This document shows positions 22,056-33,790 of a DNA stretch of 64,000 bases, piece after piece. The notes beneath the pieces were generated by a model that made no database searches, was not told the origin of the DNA, and saw only the letters and a program-made list of their open reading frames with translations. Location of the stretch: contig OX387603.1 in NCBI GenBank assembly GCA_947568835.1, forward strand, positions 5,988,701 to 6,052,700, in the 5' to 3' direction. The stretch comes from Protonemura montana (Eukaryota; Arthropoda; Insecta; Plecoptera; Nemouridae). Position 1 is the stretch's first letter, and every line of letters begins with the position of its first letter. Both the position numbers and the translations under genes were made by a program.

Positions 22056-24189
22056 CATTTTCTGAAACTTTTGCTTGAAGCCAATTGAGATAAAAAGGAA
22101 GGTGGACGAGGAAATTTTGAAACATTTATCATCATTCTGCGCATGGCTCTCGGTACTTAAAAACATGATTTTATATCGTGCTCATACAAGCAACAAAGTA
22201 TTCTGTTCCGGAGACCCATGTTTGTATAAAATAAGGACATATCTGGAAATAATGCTGCTCCCCGGCGGTTTTCAGCTTTCCACGCGTATTTTTCTAAATC
22301 TAATATGTACAACTACAAGTAAACAAGTAAGCAGAAGTCTGTTTGCTAAGAAGTCCACTTTCAATCACAGTCAACCTGAGTAACGCGAATAAAAAAATAT
22401 TGCAAGTGATCATGCTGATGTTTCTACGGCGACAGCAATGGCGACCAGTTGACTGCCCAAGGCGATTTTAAGAAAGGTGACTGCCTTCCTGCCTACCTTC
22501 CGAGCGAATTGTCTAAAATATATTATTATTCGGACTTTCGAAAGCTGTTTTAGCGCCGAAACTCAAACTTGATCGTAACCGTATGTCGAGAAATTCAGAT
22601 GGATTTCATCGACCAGTGCAGCAAAAAATAACCTAGCTGTGGATTGGTACTCTTTATGATTGCATTATGCAGGGGAGATAACACACGCGAAGTAGTGAGC
22701 AAATTTGTTCATTCTTTTGAGTTATGTAATCATCGTCCCGTTCAAATTATGCACTTTGAAGTCATAAAACAGATTGGCTTTTCGGTAATACACTCACTGA
22801 ATGTAGGTGAGGTCCAATTTTCCTATGCTTAAACTCATTTGGCAATCAATGAGGCAACACAATATCAATGACCATATTTACATTTTCATACATGCGTTTA
22901 AATTACGGCTATTGCATCGCAGCAAAAATAAATAATAATTTTAAGCCCGAATGTGGTCAGCAATAATGGCAACCACTCAACAGTCGTGCATTCTTTACTA
23001 GCTACATTATCCGTACTCCAACCGGTTTAAACCACGACTATCTCTTTTAGGCGCGTTAGTGCGTTTAATTGCGTTTAATCGCGGAGGTGATAAGTATCCG
23101 AAAAATTGTCAGAAGAAATGGACGAGGAACTGAGTCGCTGGCGATCGACGATCACCTTAATCTTAGCTGATACCGTTTGAAGAAAATCTAAACTATATAA
23201 TCAAGTTATTTTAAGCTTGAATATCCCAATTTTGAGCACGGTTACGAAAAATATGCTCTTAAAATGGTTAAGAGATGTGCCTCGCACATTTTCTACCACA
23301 ATAATATCCTGTACTTATAGCATTAACCATCAGTAAAAAAATACTCAGAGAGTCTTCCTAATATACACACAGTGTCCGCAGTAAAACCTCCCTTATTCGA
23401 GCGACCCGTCTCTCCTAGTTCCCGGATTCAACAAATATTTGTTTTCCAAAAACAAATTGTGCACATTCGTTAGACATTTGAATATTCTTTTAACTATTTA
23501 AATTGATTAACGTCTAAATAGTAAAAACTCGATTAAAAATATATACCCCGATTTACCGCACCAAACGAACACTCTAGAAAATACTTTTGCTTACAATCTC
23601 TTTAAATGCTGTAACTAAGTCGCTAGGTATGAAGTACCTTACCTGAAGGGTGCTCGTTCAGCAATAATCCAGGGTGAGTGTGTAAATTAGCTTCCTTTTT
23701 AACACTGTCGACAAATAATTCAGCTGCTCCCCGATGCACTCTGAGCGAGAAGCAGATCGTGAATGCCGTAATGCCTGCTGCATCAACCGATATTCAGAGT
23801 GAAACCCACTTGGCGCATACAGGTGCAAAAAGGACCAAGCTAGTAGCGTACTTTTGAGATAGAAAGAGGCAGCACTCATGGGCGGGCCTTACCGAAACCT
23901 ATAGAAAAATAAAGTTCAGTTCCTGTATTTCATTTCATTATCATAAACACTTACACTTTCCGTATAACTTTCTTCCTGGCTGAAATGCGAAGATGACCAC
24001 TTCTCTACTGGTCCCATCAACTCGCTAAGGACATGAAAACAAGTTCTCGATTACTGTATTCCAACATGCTGCTCTTAAGGTGTCTAGCTCACAATGTGTT
24101 TTGTTTGTCCAAAAGAAAAGTCACTCTCGCAAGCAATTTGAATAAAAAATGCATATTTTAACTGCTACGAAATTTACTGTAGAGTTATA
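22056..24189. other. Intergenic, nothing recognised
   Basis: AT-rich sequence with scattered short open frames without domain signatures. Confidence 0.45.
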
Positions 24190-24467
24190 CCCTGTCACGG
24201 AATGTTCAGCACAGCAGCGACGGCGAGTCTCCGCTCCTTTACGTAAAGCCAAACAAGCACCCTGTCACGGAATATCCAGCACGGAGGCGACGGCGAGTGT
24301 CTGCTCCTTTGCGTGGAGCGAAACAAGCACCCTGTCACGGAATGTCCAGCACAGAGGCGACGGCGAGTGTCCGCTCCTTTGCGTGGAGCGAAACAAGCAC
24401 CCTGTCATGGAATGTCCAGCACAGAGGCGACGGCGAGTGTCCGCTCCATTGCGGGGAGCGAACAAGC
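24190..24467 (+). repeat. 70-bp satellite array 3 (about 4 copies)
   Basis: Four units in sense direction. The first and last are diverged (TTACGTAAAGCC and ATTGCGGGGAGCG variants), while the middle units match the consensus closely. Confidence 0.92.
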
Positions 24468-25078
24468 GATGTAGATATGGACTCTCTTTGCAGCTCGTAG
24501 ATTTTTTTTGGCGAGTTATAATATTTTAATTCAGCAATACGCAACGATGCAGTTACTTTATTATATCTAAACAGTTGATAGACGCGTCGCAGTTAACGGT
24601 TTTGAAAGTACCTTTAATTCATAGCAGGAACAAGTTGTTTGATTTTTTCTAGCTTCAAGATTGAGCACTTTATTGGCCCCTCCAGGGCATGATTTAAGTA
24701 CAGTCTTACTGGCTGCACCCTGCAGTAAAGGTACCAAAACGGATGCGTCTAATTTGCTAGAGAATAATTATTTGTTTTTAAGTGACACGTTAAGTTATTA
24801 ACATATCTTAAGCATCAAAAACATCTTTTGATTGGCTTTTGCCAAGCAAATAATGAATTAACGGTCTGTTAAGTTCGTAACGGACCACTGAAAAACTGAT
24901 AATTCACCGAAAAATAACCTCTTACTCAAAATGTACGTCTTTATTCGTCGACATCAAAGTCCGAATATGTAGGTACCACTTTTAGAAACCAACGTTTCCC
25001 AAAAAAACTGGGGGAGTTTGTAGGCTCTGTCCTTGAATACAGGTCAAGTCTACGGGGTATGAAAGTTTCAACTGGTCT

Positions 25079-25175
25079 AGGCCCCGCATGTGCATAAATT
25101 CCCGGCTGGCCTCAAGTGGGTCGCTTGAGACGGCCTTGCCGGTGTGGTATCACTTGCTCGGTCGGCCCCGCCTAC
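25079..25175 (+). repeat. GC-rich motif cluster related to 45.5 kb
   Basis: The motif aggccccgcatgtgcataaa at 25079 and ggccccgcctacgcatat at 25163 match the 45.5-kb cluster. The surrounding 180 bp is unusually GC-rich. Confidence 0.4.
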
Positions 25176-25524
25176 GCATATTTTTCTTGCTTGTCGCGGC
25201 CTAAGGGCGACTGGTATACCGAACGTAAGCGACGAGTCTGTGGTTTTAGGCCAAACCACGCGATGAGTGAGAAAAATTGGAATAATCGGCTAAAAATTAC
25301 TAGAATTTGAAATACAATCCTTATAAACAGGCAGGGAAAACTGTGTGTAACTTCAAAAGTTCATAAAGACTGATTTTTTGTTTGAAAAAAGCTTTATACT
25401 CCCCTACGCTATGTGTTTTAAAATGTGTTTTATTTGTTTATTTGATGTGCTTGTTCGCTTAACAATTGGCAGGTACGATTTGAAGGAAATCTCGCAAATG
25501 TCTACTGCATTAAAAAAAAAAGAA

Positions 25525-25690
25525 AAATAGCGAGCATAGCAAAGACTCGATATGATTACCCGAAAAAAGTCCTGTCAGCTTTAAGCGTGTTTGTGTTTTT
25601 GTTTTGTTTGTTTGCATGCTACTGACCAAACGGCTGGACTGATTTGAATGACATTTTCGGGAGACCGTTAAAAGACCTGTAACTGACCTG
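25525..25690 (+). repeat. Dispersed repeat R, copy c
   Basis: Landmarks are agcgagcatagcaaagactc, gatatgattacccg, gctactgaccaaacggctgg and actgatttgaatgacatttt. Other copies are at 5325-5461 (minus) and 15780-15890 (plus). Confidence 0.6.
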
Positions 25691-25894
25691 TGACTTACAG
25701 TAGAGATCTGTTAGTATTTTGAATTTTTACAAAAAATTTGGATATTTTGCAAAATTTGGTAACTAAATACTTTTGGAAATATGTTTGCAAATACGTTGGC
25801 CGCATTGAAATGCATCACGCCTAAAAATTACGAACTCACGAATTTTTTCAATTCAAAGATATTCGTATTTGCACGTTTTTTTTTTCGAAATGTT

Positions 25895-25965
25895 GACAGT
25901 TTTTACGCCTTATTTAACCGAATATCAATTCTTAAACATTTCTTTACCACATTTCAAAGAAGGAA
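25895..25965 (+). repeat. Dispersed repeat R2, copy b
   Basis: This stretch has cttatttaaccgaatatcaa then ttcttaaacatttctttacc, the counterpart of 17605-17670. It follows repeat R copy c, so R and R2 may be parts of one longer element. Confidence 0.5.
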
Positions 25966-26299
25966 GTAACTTATATTTGTCGTTCTTTAAAAAGGTGATG
26001 TGTAATGATGAATGTTGATGATGAAGGTGAAGGTGAAATATGTTTCAAACCATACTTAAATACTTATTAAAATACTTAACGCTCAACAATCACAGCGATA
26101 GAGATCGGTCGTAAAGTCTTAGTAATTTAAAATGCTGTGGAGTTCGTACGTGGCATTGCCAAAAAAAAACCGATGTTTTGCGACTCAATGTCTTTCTTTA
26201 GACCTTTATCACCCGAGGGGAGTAAGTGTGAGCTCCATCAATACCCCCACCACACCTAGTCACCAGTTTCCATTTCTTGGTTGCCGTTCTGAGTTGAGT

Positions 26300-26372
26300 C
26301 AAAAATCCCCAACATCTCGACGTGTCATGACGTTTTGACGAGGCACGGCTCGTCATCTTCAGGAGAAGTTTG
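26300..26372 (-). repeat. Third copy of the CTGA-hairpin-AAACGTC motif
   Basis: On the minus strand: cctgaagat, a perfect 6-bp stem gacgag/ctcgtc around ccgtgc, then aaaacgtc. This is the same layout as in the two palindromic elements but with a different stem sequence. No surrounding element edges were found. Confidence 0.5.
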
Positions 26373-28780
26373 GCCCATTTTTAGGACCGCAAACCTCTTC
26401 AACACAGAGCAAAACCGAAAAGCATATCACAAAATCTAGAACTTTTGTTTTTAAATTAGACGTTTAAACTCTTCTGATTGTAAGATGGCCTTTTCCACAC
26501 TACTTATTCTCAAAACAAAATCTAACCTCTAGATTTTAAACTTAACTATACTAGATTTATAAAAATTGTATGCCTCATGAAAGACATCAGGAATTGGCAT
26601 AATTCTTCAACTCGCAGAAAATTTGTCAGTGGTTTGTAAATCAGCGAATTGGAAATTACTAAAAAAAACCGCCACCTCGTTCACAAAACTCGCACGCACG
26701 AATTCATCTGGTCGGGCACAAAACCTAGCGACAAAAAAATCGACGTTTTTTCTGCGTGCACCAACAAGATCGTTCCGCTTTTAGGCAGATTTTTCTTTTT
26801 TCCGAACCATATTTCCCACGTGTTATCTTTTCCGGGATTTGAACGTGAATCTCATTAATTGGTAGTTTCTGCATAAGTCAAGCCCGATGGCGTAAAAGTT
26901 GAGCAATTATGGACTACCTTTTTGACCTTTGTGCATCAGCAATTAGGGTCATTAGCTAAAGGTCATATCACGTCCATCAGGTGCCACTGATTGCGGCCCA
27001 ATGCATTTACAGACACATAATAATATAACATAATAACATAATAATATGTTTAAAAACTTTAAAAATAGTTTGGCACCCACCCTCACTCCTCCGCGGAACG
27101 CAACTTGCGTACAAACTTTCTAAACCTCCGGTGCCTAAACTGAAGATTTGCAGCAACAATCGGAATTTTCCTGTTTTTTGAAATAATTGGACTCTACTAA
27201 ATAAATAATAAAAACATCGCCTGGCTTTAACCAAAGGTGGTTGTAAAAGAATATAAGACAATTCCTCGATTCGCGTATATTTTATCTAACTAAAATCACA
27301 ATCACGCCAGCAATCACGCGTTTATTTTCTAAGAGTTGTACCAAATTCTACGAAATCAGCACAAAAAAAAAAAAAAAAAAAATCTGCAATAAAGCACAGC
27401 TTAATGTATATTTCTTTCAATTCTTTGATCTCAGGTCAATTGTTTGCCAATTACTCGCGTGATTAGTGCAATACGATTTGAAATTTTGATAATTTTACGA
27501 GATTTGATTGAATTTTGTACATGTGGCATATTATTTTGCTTGTACCTACCGCTGGCTGTTCACACCACTTGCTTCGTGGGTCTCTTGGATGTCTCAGGTC
27601 GTAAGACATACTGTAGAATGGGTTGCAATCAGTAAAATTCCATACTGGAATAATACTCCCAATCCAGGAATACTGGATCTGACGTTTGATCTACTGGATC
27701 TGAAACGAACCCACAGGACCTATATACCTGATCCAGTCGATCTGAATTTTGCAGCCTTCACGATTGCTAATCATTTTTGCTTATTCTTAGCCCAAGAAAG
27801 TTATCAATTCTTCCAGAAAAGTTTTTGTTACGAGTAACCCTATTTTAGTGCGAACACAGCGTCAGCACAAAAACTCTTCCAAGTGGATTGAAGACCACCA
27901 GTCTCGACAAAGTTTCTGGACTAGCATGTGCCCAGCATGGCATGACCCATTAACATCGAACTTCGAAGGCACCTTCAGCAACGCCGCTCCTCAAGGCGTG
28001 CCAGAGAACGGGGTTTTGCGCGCTCGCTACCGGCCAGGGAAAGTGCCGCGTGGCGGTGGAACCAGCTGGTTTCCGTCCGTGGCAATTTGTTGATCGCCTC
28101 TCGCGCTGTCTAATTGCTCGTTCTGTTGACAGGATGAAGGGGGAGGGAGATATTGTGCGACTTACAGCGAGGACTTGATTGCAGTTTGGACGTTTAGCTA
28201 TCAGATTTAGCGAAAAAACATCTCTTTTCTCTTGTGATTACAAGATAAGAGCTCCGATAACGCAATTAATAATTTAGCTTCAAAGGTAAACGTAGCTTTT
28301 ATTTACGGCAAACTTCAGGTGAAGGGATTCCGGATTTCAATCTCCTCTAATTTCTTTCCGTTGCGACAGTGCTCTAAACTTATCGTTCGACACTGATTTT
28401 TTTAGGGACTGCGCTCCGAGCCCCTAGCGATTTTCTTCTGAACTTTCGGTGCTCCACATTTGACAATTGAGCAATTGTATTATTCGCGCGGTTTGCAACC
28501 TGTGACAAGACTCTTGACAATCGTACTCGACAACATTTCAGGCTCAGAAATTGTCATGCAACAATTTCAACTCTCGCTTTAAGTTCTATTTTCCCCTTCA
28601 GACGTCAAAATTTTCATTTTGTTAATCTTTCCTTCCAAATTTGTCTTTAGGGTTGCTGATGTTGATGGTGATTGTACCGGATTTTTTTAAGCACACCATT
28701 GCTTCTGCAAACAGCACAAGATAGCTATTCACTAGGCAGGCTAGAACTGCTTTACTGCTATACAGTAAAATTTACTTCAA
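26373..28780. other. Intergenic, nothing recognised
   Basis: It contains the poly(A) run at 27363 and a GC-richer, CpG-containing stretch at about 27900-28130 that is open in one frame but matches no family. A small internal repeat of ctggatctg occurs near 27675-27735. Confidence 0.4.
27363..27382 (+). repeat. Poly(A) run of 20
   Basis: A homopolymer without recognisable element sequence before it. Confidence 0.9.
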
Positions 28781-29130
28781 CGCCGGTTTTCGCGAGGTGA
28801 CCGAAGTTAAGCCACACTGAACCAGACCGGGTATTTGATGGGTGACCATATTTTGACTAGTTAGGTTCGGGAGAGGGGTTGAAGTTCGGACAACAAAACA
28901 GTTCTACACTACTTTGCTTTTCAATCTCTCGGCAGCATGCATTGTGGCGATTAGTGGCGCTGCACCGTCCTTCGAAAGGAAAGTTAAGTCGGGGTTCTCT
29001 TGGACACATGCACGCATATGTGCCTGCATCCGATCACCCTTCCTACCTTCTCGGCCAGGAGGTTAGGCTAGGCTAGGCTAGGCGTCATCAAACACATATC
29101 AATCAGTGCTTCACGAGCAACGATGATTAA
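28781..29130 (+). mobile_element. 5S rRNA-derived SINE, copy 4
   Basis: The head carries cgccggttttcgcgaggtga, ccgaagttaagcc and gatgggtgaccat. The body landmark ggcagcatgcattgtgg is followed by an expanded (GGCTA)n stretch at 29063-29083. The tail ends near aatcagtgcttcacgagcaac. Confidence 0.83.
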
Positions 29131-32100
29131 TCGGTATGGTGTTATTTTATGGCGCGAAAAGGTCGCCTCCTACCGCGCTAAAGGCCACCTCGATGCAATC
29201 ATGCCAACAATGTGCGTTTAATCGAACGGGTGCGATAAAGGTTCGAACAAAATGGTCTTGATATTTGAATTGCATTGACACACTGGCGCTCTCTAGCGAC
29301 TGCTAAGTAAACACTCGGTGCAAACAGTGTGTGAGAAGTTGCTAACTAACGAGTTTGATTTTAAGAACCGGCGAGTGTGGTGTTTACAAACAGAAAACTC
29401 GTAGAGTCTCGGAGAGACGCAGCTAAGTTTTGGGATCACAAAATTGAACACAATCATAGTAAAGTGACAGTAACACATTTCTTTGTAGTTTCGGTCGAAA
29501 CTTTGCTATTTCTAAATTGAAATGCCATGCTAATCGATTACTGTCTGCGTTTTCGAAATCGGAAAAATACACTGGAGTAACAATGCTGGTGATTTTTTTG
29601 TAATACCCATGGTTGCAGTAATGCTGCTAGTTATGTTGAAGTATGGAATCGCAGCACGAAACACATAAACGAAGTGTGTATTCATTTGAAATTTTAATAG
29701 AAACTGATTTGAAACGGTGGTGTTTTGGGGCCTGGTTGGTCTAAATTATAGGTCTGCACCAAATTGCGTACAAAACAGAAACGCCACATCACCCCAAGTT
29801 TAAGAGAAATCATGAACGGTTAAGTGTTGCACCATTTTCGACGTCCTGTATTCTTGCCCGGAGGTGGTCATGGGTGGATATTACACCACTTTGTTCTTCA
29901 TGGGAAGCTAATGTAAACTCAGAGAATAACCAGTACCATGCACTTTCAAAGTTCGCTAATTTAGCATCGAAAAATTTAACTGCACTTTAATTAGGGGCAT
30001 GCTATAAATGAATTTCCGTGCATCACGATCATACACACTTCACCGCTGAAATAAGCCTTATACAACTTTCGTCGTCGACAATCAAACGATAGCATTTTGA
30101 ATGAATCAGTATAATCATAAATTCGGATGCAAATTTTTATGTAAATGGCGAACACAAGAATCCATGTTCTTCTTCCCTAATGCAAATTTATTTTTAAACA
30201 AACCCTGAAACGGAGAGTGGTATCTAGTATCGACAAGTTGAGCAAAATGTTCCCAAGAACAGTCTTTAGACCGTTGTAATACATCTAGAGGTCGGGGTTG
30301 TAAATTTTTTTTATTAACATGTTACGCCCTCATGTGCACCTTATTTTAATCCACTCTCCTTCTTGAAGTTCTTTCCCACTCACGAAATTTCTGCCATTGC
30401 ATTGCGTACTGCTTTTAATAATCCAAATCCTTGGATTCTTGAATTCTTGAAATTCTTGAAATTGTGGTTTTCCCGAGCCTATTCGCCTGTGAATCCACTT
30501 TTAGGGTGGCAAGTATATAACCAAGTAGACCTGGTGCCCGCAATGCTAGCTGGCAAGTGGCGCCAGCCGCGAGTAATCCTATGTCCAGGACGCATGTCTC
30601 GACTCCACGTGGTCCAGCCTATAGTCCAGCTGGTTCGCCTGCAGACCGGTTTGCTTGGTTACGTCGTGCGTGTCCGGACGCAGTCCAGTGTTTTGTTTGC
30701 GGCGGATCACGTAACGATATCGCACAGCTTCCTCGTCCCACTGACCCCAATGTTGGCGCAATTCATAGTTGCCGCGATGACCACCGACGTATAGACACAA
30801 TGCTGAGAATTCCGTCATCTTCGTTTAGCAACGTAACTAAGATGCAGCCACGTGCAAATGGCAGGAACACCTAGAATCACTTATTTATGAGGAGAGTTTT
30901 ACAAAGTTAAAAAGATAAGTACCAGTTAAAGTATCTACGTCATGTGCACTGCCAATCAGATATTTGTTTACAATCTCAAAATCGTCAGTTTTTTCCCGAG
31001 TATAGTGCAAAACTGAGCCGACAAACCCTGATAATTTATTTCAGAATTTAATATTGCTATCAAAATATTTTTTCTCATAAAGTAATTTCTAGCAATAAGT
31101 ACTTCAATCCTGCGCCCGGCGAAATCCATCCCAAAAATATCAGGAAAATTGAATTCGCTGCTAAAAGCAAGATACGTAATACCACATATTTACAGCGATG
31201 TATACAGAGTTGACTGATGTCGGTAATTTAGCGATTAAGAGAGTGTTATGGATACAGACGGTAGGTGCCTATAAAGAGAACAATTCACCTGTGAAACTGG
31301 ACTAGACCACTATCATTTAGAGCACCAAACCTCAATGTTTGGCGGGATCGTCGTCGATGACGTTGTCGTTGGGCAGCATTCTTCGAGCACGCCTCATATA
31401 GCTGGATGGTGATGTAACTGACAACCAACCGAAATGATACGAACAAGGCAGCGCTGACCAATCTACATTTGGCCCGGGGCACGTCGCCACTGAGCATTTC
31501 TTGACAGTCATTTGATTATCGTTCTCTCTTCGCTACCTCTTTTCAGCTTACCTTTCCCACTTTCAGTTTCTTTTCCACCGTCAGTTACGTTATTATGTTT
31601 TTTTTTCAATGGCAAGTTCCTTTTCGTAACTATTGAACCAAAAATTGAACCAAACTTGTGATGGCAAGCGTTCCAGGATTTTTCCTCTGGATCAATACAT
31701 TTCGGCAAGATGTTAATTCTCCTATTCCTGCCAGTATTACGAATTCATCAACACGTTTCGCCCAGATTTCACCATGGGCTTGTTTTTTTTTCCCGACGAG
31801 AATTTCCGGCTGGTTATGTAGACCTCATTCGAAGGTGTGCAACCCACGAGCACAGATGGCATCGAGGAACCGAAATCCCCTCGGAAGCCTGAGTTTTGAC
31901 AAGCAGACAGACAATATCACACGTAGAGGTTGTAACACATAAAGTGTAAAAGATTGTACTACTTCAGAAACCAACCTTTATCTATCAAACTGAAAATGTA
32001 CGTGGTAGTTTTAAACACATAGTCCATATTTAAAGGAGAGAATCAATATGAATTTGAGGCTCTAAACTTCTAGTATGAAATATTTTACGAAAAAAGATGT

Positions 32101-33050
32101 TGGAGAAGATCTTCTAAGCCAAATTAAGAACTGTCCAGACCAAAATGGTGCGAAGTAAATCTGTTTTTGTTTCTTCTGTTTAAGAGGTCCTATTTGAATT
32201 GTTTAACGAATTGTGCCAAGTAAATTTTGCCTATTTACAAACCTCATCTTCCCTGATCAAGACTAGGCGCGCGACGATAACTTTAAAGTCTTGCTAACAA
32301 TTCTTCGCAGAAATGATTCCGCTGGGAAAAGATTTCGAAGTCTGCCACGACGCTATTCATTTCCCACGTGTGCGGTCTTATGTGACACTTGTATCGTTGA
32401 CAATGGCGTGCGTTGAAAGTAACGCAATAACCCCGAGTAGCGAGCGTTTTGTTGCTTCAAGACTTGACAAGACTCGAAGTTTACACACATATATGGGAAG
32501 ATGGAATTTCGATGACAAAATACCACAGTGGGTTAATTGTTACTTACAAGGTACGTAAGTATCGCGTGTGATGGAAACTCAAAAAAAAAACTCAAATGCA
32601 TATAGTAAACAAAGTGTATGGAAGTAAATCGGATGAAATGTGTATGGCAAAATTATACCTATTCACGCAATCATTTGCCATTTAAATTTTAATAACTCAT
32701 TTTTGAAACCAAGGATTATCGATGAAACGTTCGATGGTTGTCTGATTCAAGTCATAAGAGCAAATCAAGATTGTCTAGATGCTATCAGAGCACATTGGTT
32801 AAGACGGTATCAGACCGCGTCTCAGCTTAGTGATAAAATCGCGCTCAGAAGTTTTTTTTTCGTTTATTTGGTTTTTTTTTTTTCAAAAAAAGTAACGGAT
32901 AACATTTTCCATTCACTCTTTACGTGATATGTCAAAAAATCTCATAACTTACACAATCTTCTCTTTTTTTGCCAGCGCTTGCGTTTCTAATTCGTCGACA
33001 TCGTAGCAAAAAGATCTAAGATTAAAGAATAATGCGCCTCAGAGGTTCAA
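29131..33050. other. Intergenic with two GC-richer open stretches
   Basis: The stretch 30540-30870 is open on both strands and includes a plus-strand frame with CFVCGG. No domain is recognised, so no gene is called. The weak exon candidate at 31288-31497 is listed separately. Confidence 0.4.
31288..31497 (-). CDS. Hypothetical exon-like open frame with one membrane segment
   Basis: The minus strand encodes a peptide from MLSGDVPRAKC through a hydrophobic run (LVSAALFVSFRLVVSYITI) to a very basic stretch (QRQRHRRRSRQ). It ends at a consensus-like donor, CAG|gtgaat, at 31288. No family is recognised and no partner exon was found. Confidence 0.15.
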
Positions 33051-33790
33051 GCTTGTTTCGCTCCACGCAAAGGAGCGGACACTCTCCGTCACCTCTGTAC
33101 TGGACATTACGTGACAGGGCGCTTGTTTAGCTCACCGCAATGGAGCGGACACTCACCGTCACCTCTGTACTGGACATTACGTGACAGGGCGCTTGTTTAG
33201 GTCACCGCAATGGAGCGGACACTCACCGTCACCTCTGTACTGGACATTACGTGACAGGGCGCTTGTTTAGCTCACCGCAATGGAGCGGACACTCACCGTC
33301 ACCTCTGTACTGGACATTACGTGACAGGGCGCTTGTTTAGCTCACCGCAATGGAGCGGACACTCACCGTCACCTCTGTACTGGACATTACGTGACAGGGC
33401 GCTTGTTTAGCTCACCGCAATGGAGCGGACACTCTCCGTCACCTCTGTACTGGACATTACGTGACAGGGCGCTTGTTTAGCTCACCGCAATGGAGCGGAC
33501 ACTCACCGTCACCTCTGTACTGGACATTACGTGACAGGGTGCTTGTTTAGCTCACCGCAATGGAGCGGACACTCGCCGTCGCCTCTGTACTGGACATTAC
33601 GTGACAGGGCGCTTGTTTAGCTCACCGCAATGGAGCGGACACTCGCCGTCGCCTCTGTGCTGTACATTACGTGACAGGGCGCTTGTTTAGCTCACCGCAA
33701 TGGAGCGGACACTCTCCGTCACCTCTGTACTGGACATTACGTGACAGGGCGCTTGTTTAGCTCACCGCAATGGAGCGGACACTCGCCGTT
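33051..33790 (-). repeat. 70-bp satellite array 4 (about 10.6 copies, homogenised variant)
   Basis: This is the longest array. All units except the left edge unit carry the same private changes (gtttagctcaccgcaatgg in place of gtttcgctccacgcaaagg, and cattacgtgac), and units are almost identical. The left edge unit keeps the standard ctccacgcaaagg. Confidence 0.95.

Noticed and set aside
30363-30874. Two overlapping plus-strand frames, one with a CFVCGG motif
   Set aside because: The stretch is open in three frames on both strands and no splice sites or domain pattern could be supported.
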